A stretch of 11,346 nucleotides of DNA from DATARH01 sp036273175 (lineage in GTDB: Bacteria; Pseudomonadota; Alphaproteobacteria; ATCC43930; CGMCC-115725), in NCBI GenBank assembly GCA_036273175.1, contig DASUIE010000243.1, positions 1 to 11,346 on the forward strand. Reading direction: 5' to 3'. The position numbers and the translations under genes were made by a program. This document shows, piece after piece, positions 6,537-11,346 of the stretch. The notes under the pieces are model-generated. The model ran no database searches and was not told where the DNA came from. It saw nothing but the letters and a program-made list of their open reading frames with translations. Each line of letters starts with the position of its first letter. Position 1 is the first letter of the stretch.

Positions 6537-8300
6537 ATGACCGACCCCGCGACCCACTATCGGGTGCTCGCCCGCAAATACCGGCCGCAGACCTTTGCCG
6601 AGGTGATCGGGCAGGAGGCGCTGGTCCGCATCCTGTCCAACGCGATCGCGACCGGGCGCATTGCCCATGCCTTTATCCTCACCGGGGTGCGCGGCGTCGG
6701 CAAGACGACGACGGCGCGGATCATCGCGCGGGCGCTCAATTGCGTCGGGCCTGACGGGAATGGCGGGCCGACCGTCAGCCCTTGCGGCGAATGCGACCAC
6801 TGCCGCGCCATCGCCGAGGACCGCCACGTCGATGTCATCGAGATGGATGCCGCCTCGCGCACCGGCGTCGACGACATCCGCGACCTGACCGACGGCATCC
6901 GCTATCGCCCGGTCTCGGCGCGGTTCAAGGTCTACATCATCGACGAAGTGCACATGCTGTCGAAGAACGCCTTCAACGCCCTGTTGAAGACGCTCGAAGA
7001 GCCGCCGCCCGACGTCAAATTCGTCTTCGCGACGACCGAGGCGCAGAAGGTTCCGGTGACGGTGCTGTCGCGCTGCCAGCGCTTCTCGCTGCGGCGCGTG
7101 CCGGTGGAGATTTTGGCGGCGCACTACCGGCGCATCGCCGAGGCGGAAGGGATCGCGGTCGAGCCGGCCGCGCTGGGACTGATCGCGCGCGCCGCGGACG
7201 GCTCGGTGCGCGACGGGCTGTCGCTGCTCGACCAGGCGATCGCGCTCGCCGACGGCTCGATCGGCGAAACGCTGGTGCGCGACATGCTCGGCATCGCCGA
7301 TCGCGGCCTCGTTTTCGACCTGTTTGAGACGGTGCTCGCCGGCGACGCCGCGGGCGCGCTCGACCGCATGAACAGCTTGTACCAGGGCGGCGCCGACCCG
7401 CTGATGGTGCTCCAGGACCTCCTCGATTTCTGCCACTTCGTGACCCGCATCAAGCTGGCGCCCGGCGCCGGCTCGGACGACCCGATGGAGGCCGGAGACC
7501 GTGCGCGGGCGGCGCCGCTCGCCGACAAGCTGGTGATGCCGGTGCTGGCGCGGGCCTGGCAGATGCTGCTCAAGGGGCTCGACGAAGTGCAGTCCGCGCC
7601 GTCGCCCGAGCAGGCGGCCGAGATGGTGCTGGTGCGGCTCGCCTATGCCGCCGAGCTGCCGGTGCCGGCCGATCTCGTGCGCAGCCTCGACAGCGGCGAG
7701 CCGGTCGCGACCGGCTCCGCGCCGTTCGTTCCGGCGCCCGCTCCGCGGCTCGCGCCGGCAATGCCCCCGCCGCAAAGGTCGACACAGACGGCGGGGCCGG
7801 CGGCCGCCGCGATCCCCGCCCCCATCGCCGAGCCGGCGGCCCAGCCGCAGTCGACCGCCAGCGCCGCGCTCGACCCGATGCCGCAGAATTTCGCCGAGGT
7901 CATCGCCTTGTTCGACCAGCACCGCGAGGCGCTGGTGCGCGCGCAATTGTGGTCGCAGCTGCATCTCGTCGCGTTCGAGCCGGGGCGGATCGAGTTCCGC
8001 CCCGCGGAGGGGGCGCCGCGCGACCTCGCCAGCCGGCTCAGCCAATGCCTCGGCGAGTGGACCGGAATTCGGTGGGTCGTCGCCGTCTCGCAAGCCGAGG
8101 GCGAGCCGACTCTGCAGCAGCAGGAGGAACGGCGCGACACTGTGTTAAGGAGCGAGGTGGCGAGCGATCCGCTGGTGCGCGCCGCGCTGGAGGCGTTTCC
8201 CGGCGCCACCATCGCCTCGGTGCGCGAGCGCCACGCCGCCTCGGAGCCGGGCGTTGAGCCGGCCGATGACGACGCGAACTCGATAGAGGATGAAGGATGA
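6537..8300 (+). CDS. dnaX: DNA polymerase III subunit gamma/tau (clamp loader)
   Basis: DnaX is the AAA+ ATPase subunit that loads the beta clamp and, as tau, tethers the polymerase cores and helicase. The 587-residue protein begins HYRVLARKYRPQTFAEVIGQ. Walker A is GVRGVGKTT (50-58). The zinc module uses Cys69, Cys83, Cys86 and Cys89. Walker B is VYIIDEVH (132-139), sensor 1 lies in FATTEAQKVPVTVLSRC with the SRC arginine finger at 178-180, and sensor 2 is GSVRDGLSLLDQ (222-233). The collar domain III runs to about 375, then an Ala/Pro-rich linker (about 387-447). The C-terminal domain (about 448-565, ending DPLVRAALEAFPGA) is of the alphaproteobacterial tau type. I see no A-rich slippery heptamer for a gamma frameshift. 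ATG 6537 was chosen from conservation of the N-terminus; its ribosome-binding site is weak. Its stop overlaps ybaB (ATGA). Confidence 0.97.
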   Translation: MTDPATHYRVLARKYRPQTFAEVIGQEALVRILSNAIATGRIAHAFILTGVRGVGKTTTARIIARALNCVGPDGNGGPTVSPCGECDHCRAIAEDRHVDVIEMDAASRTGVDDIRDLTDGIRYRPVSARFKVYIIDEVHMLSKNAFNALLKTLEEPPPDVKFVFATTEAQKVPVTVLSRCQRFSLRRVPVEILAAHYRRIAEAEGIAVEPAALGLIARAADGSVRDGLSLLDQAIALADGSIGETLVRDMLGIADRGLVFDLFETVLAGDAAGALDRMNSLYQGGADPLMVLQDLLDFCHFVTRIKLAPGAGSDDPMEAGDRARAAPLADKLVMPVLARAWQMLLKGLDEVQSAPSPEQAAEMVLVRLAYAAELPVPADLVRSLDSGEPVATGSAPFVPAPAPRLAPAMPPPQRSTQTAGPAAAAIPAPIAEPAAQPQSTASAALDPMPQNFAEVIALFDQHREALVRAQLWSQLHLVAFEPGRIEFRPAEGAPRDLASRLSQCLGEWTGIRWVVAVSQAEGEPTLQQQEERRDTVLRSEVASDPLVRAALEAFPGATIASVRERHAASEPGVEPADDDANSIEDEG

Positions 8301-8620
8301 GGAATCTCGGCCAGTTGATGAAGCAGGCGCAGCAGATGCAGGCGCGCATGCAGGAGGTCCAGGCCCAGCTCGAAACCGTCGAGATGACCGGGGTATCGGG
8401 CGGCGGTCTCGTCTCGCTGACCCTCAACGGCAAGGGCGACCTCAAAAAGCTCAAGATCGATCCGTCGACTCTGGTCGCCGACGAGGCCGAGGTGCTGGAA
8501 GACCTGATCGTCGCCGCGTTCAACGACGCCCGCGCCAAGGTCAACGCCCATGCCGAGGCCGAGATGGGCAAGCTGACCGGCGGCCTCGGCCTGCCGGGCG
8601 GCTTCAAGCTGCCGTTCTAG
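8297..8620 (+). CDS. ybaB: YbaB/EbfC family nucleoid-associated protein
   Basis: The 107-residue protein is of normal length. The N-terminal helix MRNLGQLMKQAQQMQARMQE is the family signature, followed by the small beta domain (VEMTGVSGGGLVSLTLNGKG and LKKLKIDPS) and a C-terminal helix ending in GGLGLPGGFKLPF. YbaB/EbfC proteins form dimers that bind DNA with little sequence preference and affect nucleoid structure; the dnaX-ybaB-recR order is widely conserved. The ATG overlaps the dnaX stop (ATGA, 8297-8300) and has GGATGAAGG upstream inside dnaX, indicating translational coupling. The TAG stop at 8618-8620 is directly followed by the recR GTG in the same frame. Confidence 0.96.
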   Translation: MRNLGQLMKQAQQMQARMQEVQAQLETVEMTGVSGGGLVSLTLNGKGDLKKLKIDPSTLVADEAEVLEDLIVAAFNDARAKVNAHAEAEMGKLTGGLGLPGGFKLPF

Positions 8621-9202
8621 GTGTCCGAGCTCGACACGCTGATCCAGCTTCTCGCCCGCCTGCCCGGGCTGGGACCGCGTTCGGCGCGGCGCGCGGCGCT
8701 CTACATGATCAAGCGGCGCGAGGGGCTGATGGCGCCGCTCGCCGCGGCGATGCAGCAGGCGGCGGCGGCGATCCGCCCGTGCAGCCGATGCGGCAACCTC
8801 GACACCGCCGACCCGTGCACGATCTGCCGCGACCCGCGCCGCGACGACAAGGCGATCTGTGTCGTCGAGGATCTCGCCGATTTGTGGGCGCTGGAACGCA
8901 CGGCGTCCTATCGCGGGCTCTATCATGTGCTCGGCGGCACGCTGTCGGCGCTCGACGGGGTCGGGCCCGGCGAGCTCAACCTGCCGCGGCTGATTGCGCG
9001 GCTGGGTCCCGGGATCGAGCTGATCCTAGCGCTCAACGCGACGGTCGACGGGCAGACCACCGCGCATTATATCGCCGACCGCGCCGCCGCGACCGGGGCG
9101 ACGATCTCCCGCCTCGCGCAAGGCGTGCCGATCGGCGGCGAGCTCGATTATCTCGACGACGGCACCTTGACCGCGGCGCTCAACGCCCGGCGGGTGCTGT
9201 AG
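8621..9202 (+). CDS. recR: Recombination mediator protein RecR
   Basis: RecR works with RecO (and RecF) to load RecA onto SSB-coated single-stranded DNA at gaps. The 193-residue protein has the canonical layout. The helix-hairpin-helix is LIQLLARLPGLGPRSARRAA (7-26). The zinc finger uses Cys54, Cys57, Cys66 and Cys69. The Toprim domain runs from about 78 with ICVVEDLADLWALERT (Glu83), followed by YRGLYHVLGGTLSALDGVGP. The C-terminal Walker-like segment is RLAQGVPIGGELDYLDDGTL. The start is GTG, directly abutting the ybaB stop in the same frame; the N-terminus it gives matches RecR families and no alternative start lies upstream without crossing the stop. The ribosome-binding site is weak, so translation probably depends on coupling to ybaB. 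The stop is immediately adjacent to the convergent cobT stop. Confidence 0.96.
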   Translation: MSELDTLIQLLARLPGLGPRSARRAALYMIKRREGLMAPLAAAMQQAAAAIRPCSRCGNLDTADPCTICRDPRRDDKAICVVEDLADLWALERTASYRGLYHVLGGTLSALDGVGPGELNLPRLIARLGPGIELILALNATVDGQTTAHYIADRAAATGATISRLAQGVPIGGELDYLDDGTLTAALNARRVL

Positions 9203-11050
9203 TCAGGCCGCCCGCCGGCGGCCGCGCGGCATCGTCGATTCTTCCTCGAACAATTCGGCGAGACGTTCGAGCATCACGCCGCCGAGCTGCTCGGCGTCGA
9301 CGATGGTCACGGCGCGGCGGTAGTAGCGCGTCACGTCGTGGCCGATGCCGATCGCGGTCAGCTCGACCACCCCGGCGCGCTCGATCTGCGCGATCACCTC
9401 GCGCAGATGCTTTTCGAGATAGTTGCCGGGATTGACCGACAGCGTCGAATCGTCGACCGGGGCGCCGTCCGAGATCACCATCAGGATGCGCCGCTCCTCG
9501 GGCCGGCCGAGCAGCCGCTGATGCGCCCAGAGCAGCGCCTCGCCGTCGATATTCTCCTTGAGGATGCCCTCGCGCAGCATCAGGCCGAGGTTGCGGCGGG
9601 CGCGGCGCCACGGGGCGTCGGCCGGCTTGTAGACGATGTGGCGAAGGTCGTTGAGCCGGCCCGGATTGGCCGGCTTGCCGGCGGCGATCCAGCGCTCGCG
9701 GGCCTGGCCGCCCTTCCACGCCCGGGTGGTGAAGCCGAGGATCTCGACCTTGACGCCGCAGCGTTCGAGGGTGCGGGCGAGAATGTCGGCGCTCATCGCC
9801 GCGACCGTGATCGGCCGTCCGCGCATCGAGCCCGAATTGTCGATCAGCAGCGTCACGACCGTGTCGCGGAACTCCATCTCCTGCTCTTGCTTATAGGCGA
9901 GCGGCAGGACCGGGTTGGCGATCACGCGGGCGAGGCGGGCGGCGTCGAGGATGCCCTCGTCGAGGTCGAACTCCCAGGCGCGGGTCTGCTTGGCGAGGAG
10001 GCGCCGCTGCAGCCGGTTCGCGAGCCGGGCGATGACGCTCTGCAAATGCTGGAGCTGCTGGTCGAGCAAATGGCGCAGGCGCGCGAGCTCGTCACCGTCG
10101 CACAGCGTGTCGGCCTCGACCACCTCGTCGGCCTCGGTGGCGAAGACGCGGTAGATCGCCTGGTCGTCGCCGCGGCCGCGCGGCAGCATGCCGGGACGGC
10201 CCGGGCGGCCGGGATCGTCATCGCTGGAACCCGGCATCATCTCGCCATCGGCGTCGGCCTCGCCGTCCTCCTCGGCGTCGTCGCCGGCGCTGTCGGCGGG
10301 GGAGCCGTCCATCGAGGGCTGCGCGCCGGTCGAGGCGCTCTCGCCGCTATCGGTCTGGTTCTCGCCGTCGGCTTCGTCGCCCTGCTGCTGCTGGTCGTTC
10401 GATTCCGATTCGTCGATCTCGCCGAGATCGAGATCCATGTCCTGGATCATCTGGCGGGTGATCCGGGCGTAGGCGTCCTGGTCGAGGATCGAGCGGTCGA
10501 GGTCGCCGAGGTCGCGGGCGATCTTGCCTTCAAGCCAGGGCCGCCACAGATCGACGACGCCTTTGGCGGCCGGGGGCGGCGGCTCGCGGGTCAGCGCTTC
10601 GCGGGTCAACAGGCGCACCGCCTCGGCCATCGTGCTTTCGGTGCGCTCGCTGACGCGCTCAAAGCCCTGGCGGCGGTACTGCTCGTCGAGCATCGCCGAG
10701 ATGTTGGCGGCGACCCCGGCCATGCGCCGCGCGCCGAGCGCCTCGACCCGCGCCTGCTCGACCGCCTCGAAGATCGAGCGGGCGAGGGGTCCACCGGGCA
10801 GCCGCTTCGAGTGGATCGCGTCGTCGTGGTACCTGAGGCGCAGGGCCAGGCTGTCGGCGGCGCCCCGCAGTTGCGCGGCCTCGTCCGGCGGCAGGTCGCG
10901 CGCCGGGTTGGGCAGCTTCACCTTGGCCCCGGCCAGCCCCGGCGGCTCGGGACCGAACGCGACGTTGAGATCGTCGCGCTCGGCGATCGCCCGCAAGGCC
11001 GACGCGGTCGCCCGCTTGAAGATCTCGGTCGGCGAAAAATCCTGCGCCAT
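9203..11050 (-). CDS. cobT: Cobaltochelatase subunit CobT
   Basis: CobT is the von Willebrand A/MIDAS-bearing subunit of the ATP-dependent aerobic cobaltochelatase, which with AAA+ CobS and the catalytic CobN inserts Co2+ into hydrogenobyrinate a,c-diamide. The 615-residue protein starts MAQDFSPTEIFKRATASALR. A strongly acidic, low-complexity linker covers about 205-280 (D/E/S/Q-rich), typical of CobT. The C-terminal domain carries the MIDAS motif DNSGSM (404-409), Thr441/Thr442 and ISDGAPVDD (526-534). Conserved family stretches YRVFATEADEV (300-310), LPLAYKQEQEMEFRDTVV (382-399) and AIGIGHDVTRYYRRAVTI (566-583) are present. ATG 11050 has GGAG about 10 bp upstream. It follows cobS by 13 bp and is surely co-transcribed with it. 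A cobalamin riboswitch, if any, would lie upstream of cobS outside the window. Confidence 0.97.
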   Translation of the reverse strand: MAQDFSPTEIFKRATASALRAIAERDDLNVAFGPEPPGLAGAKVKLPNPARDLPPDEAAQLRGAADSLALRLRYHDDAIHSKRLPGGPLARSIFEAVEQARVEALGARRMAGVAANISAMLDEQYRRQGFERVSERTESTMAEAVRLLTREALTREPPPPAAKGVVDLWRPWLEGKIARDLGDLDRSILDQDAYARITRQMIQDMDLDLGEIDESESNDQQQQGDEADGENQTDSGESASTGAQPSMDGSPADSAGDDAEEDGEADADGEMMPGSSDDDPGRPGRPGMLPRGRGDDQAIYRVFATEADEVVEADTLCDGDELARLRHLLDQQLQHLQSVIARLANRLQRRLLAKQTRAWEFDLDEGILDAARLARVIANPVLPLAYKQEQEMEFRDTVVTLLIDNSGSMRGRPITVAAMSADILARTLERCGVKVEILGFTTRAWKGGQARERWIAAGKPANPGRLNDLRHIVYKPADAPWRRARRNLGLMLREGILKENIDGEALLWAHQRLLGRPEERRILMVISDGAPVDDSTLSVNPGNYLEKHLREVIAQIERAGVVELTAIGIGHDVTRYYRRAVTIVDAEQLGGVMLERLAELFEEESTMPRGRRRAA

Positions 11051-11063
11051 GCCCCGAACGCTC

Positions 11064-11346
11064 CTACATCAGCGTCGCGTTGATGCCGGTCTCGGGCAGC
11101 TCGAGTCCGAAGCAGCGCTGGAAGTATTCCGCCACCGCCGGACGCTCGGTCTCGTCGCACTTGTTGAGGAAGGTGAGCCGGAATGCGAACGCGATGTCGT
11201 TGAAGATCGATGCGTTCTGCGCCCAGGTCATCACCGTGCGGGGAGACATCACCGTCGAGATATCGCCGTTGATGAAGCCGCTGCGGGTCAGGTCGGCGCA
11301 CGCGACCATCGCGCTGATCTTCCGCCGGCCCTCCTCGTTGTCGTAG
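11064..11346 (-). CDS. cobS: Cobaltochelatase subunit CobS, C-terminal fragment (runs off right edge)
   Basis: The frame is open from the window edge and ends at TAG 11064-11066, giving about 93 residues. They read YDNEEGRRKISAMVACADLT, then RSGFINGDISTVMSPRTVMTWAQNA and, near the end, FRLTFLNKCDETERPAVAEYFQRCF. This is the C-terminal lid region of the AAA+ ATPase CobS, with the MSPRT motif that includes the expected sensor/arginine residues. CobS forms hexameric rings with CobT that power cobalt insertion by CobN. The Walker motifs and start codon are outside the window. An internal ATG at 11309 is not the real start, because the matching family sequence continues upstream to the edge. The stop is 13 bp before cobT on the same strand. 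Confidence 0.95.
   Translation of the reverse strand, partial: YDNEEGRRKISAMVACADLTRSGFINGDISTVMSPRTVMTWAQNASIFNDIAFAFRLTFLNKCDETERPAVAEYFQRCFGLELPETGINATLM

Noticed and set aside
6456..8093. 545-codon open frame on the minus strand opposite dnaX
   Set aside because: Antisense shadow of dnaX and of the SRP RNA, Arg/His/Asp-rich with no domain features.
8290..9435. 381-codon plus-strand frame across ybaB, recR and the end of cobT
   Set aside because: Out of frame with two clearly real genes and arginine-rich throughout; a GC shadow.
11051..11063. Cobalamin riboswitch in front of cobT
   Set aside because: The cobS-cobT gap is 13 bp, far too small; any riboswitch would be upstream of cobS, outside the window.
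9338..11083. 581-codon open frame on the plus strand opposite cobT
   Set aside because: It lies fully antisense to a well-supported gene. Absence of stops is expected opposite high-GC coding DNA, and the translation shows no family resemblance.
1..11346. CRISPR array, insertion sequence, tRNA or prophage remnant
   Set aside because: No regularly spaced repeats, terminal inverted repeats, transposase or integrase motifs or tRNA-like T-loop sequences were seen; coding density and base composition are uniform apart from 954-1003.

Overview
The window is high-GC, tightly packed chromosomal DNA, best read as an alphaproteobacterium. Three things support this. An SRP RNA sits directly in front of dnaX-ybaB-recR. 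The DnaX C-terminal domain is of the alphaproteobacterial tau type. The cobST pair belongs to the aerobic (cobalt-late) cobalamin pathway. A Rhizobiales or Rhodospirillales member is my guess, but I cannot settle genus or order from sequence alone. I see no mobile element, CRISPR array, tRNA, rRNA or obvious horizontally acquired island.

Left part (1-3325): a MATE-family drug/toxin exporter runs off the left edge on the minus strand. It is divergent from a MarR-family regulator with an OhrR-like N-terminal cysteine. The 85-bp spacer between them is strikingly AT-rich and holds two imperfect palindromes, a classic regulator/exporter layout. The marR gene overlaps by 4 bp, tail to tail, with a membrane-anchored DUF1499 protein. 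That gene is divergent from a Gfo/Idh/MocA-family NAD(P)-dependent oxidoreductase that starts at TTG.

Middle part (3334-6369, minus strand): from right to left, a periplasmic family-5 solute-binding protein of an ABC importer with no transporter subunits beside it, a 60-residue lysine-rich DUF3008 protein, and a histidine-rich LVIVD-repeat beta-propeller protein. Whether these three form one operon is uncertain (gaps of 71 and 67 bp).

Right part (6383-9202, plus strand): a candidate promoter, the small-type SRP RNA (ffs), dnaX (clamp-loader tau subunit), ybaB/ebfC (nucleoid-associated protein) and recR (recombinational repair). The three genes are almost certainly co-transcribed: dnaX and ybaB overlap at ATGA, and ybaB and recR are separated only by the ybaB stop codon, in the same frame. 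Convergent with recR, with no base between the stops, is cobT. It is preceded by the 3' end of cobS, which runs off the right edge. CobS and CobT work with CobN, which is not in the window, to insert cobalt into hydrogenobyrinate a,c-diamide.

Most of the window is core housekeeping. The parts that merit a second look are the beta-propeller protein with its recurring histidines, the MarR/MATE intergenic region, the single-stop ybaB/recR junction, and the absence of any room for a separate dnaX promoter downstream of ffs. I did not find a convincing undescribed multi-gene system.
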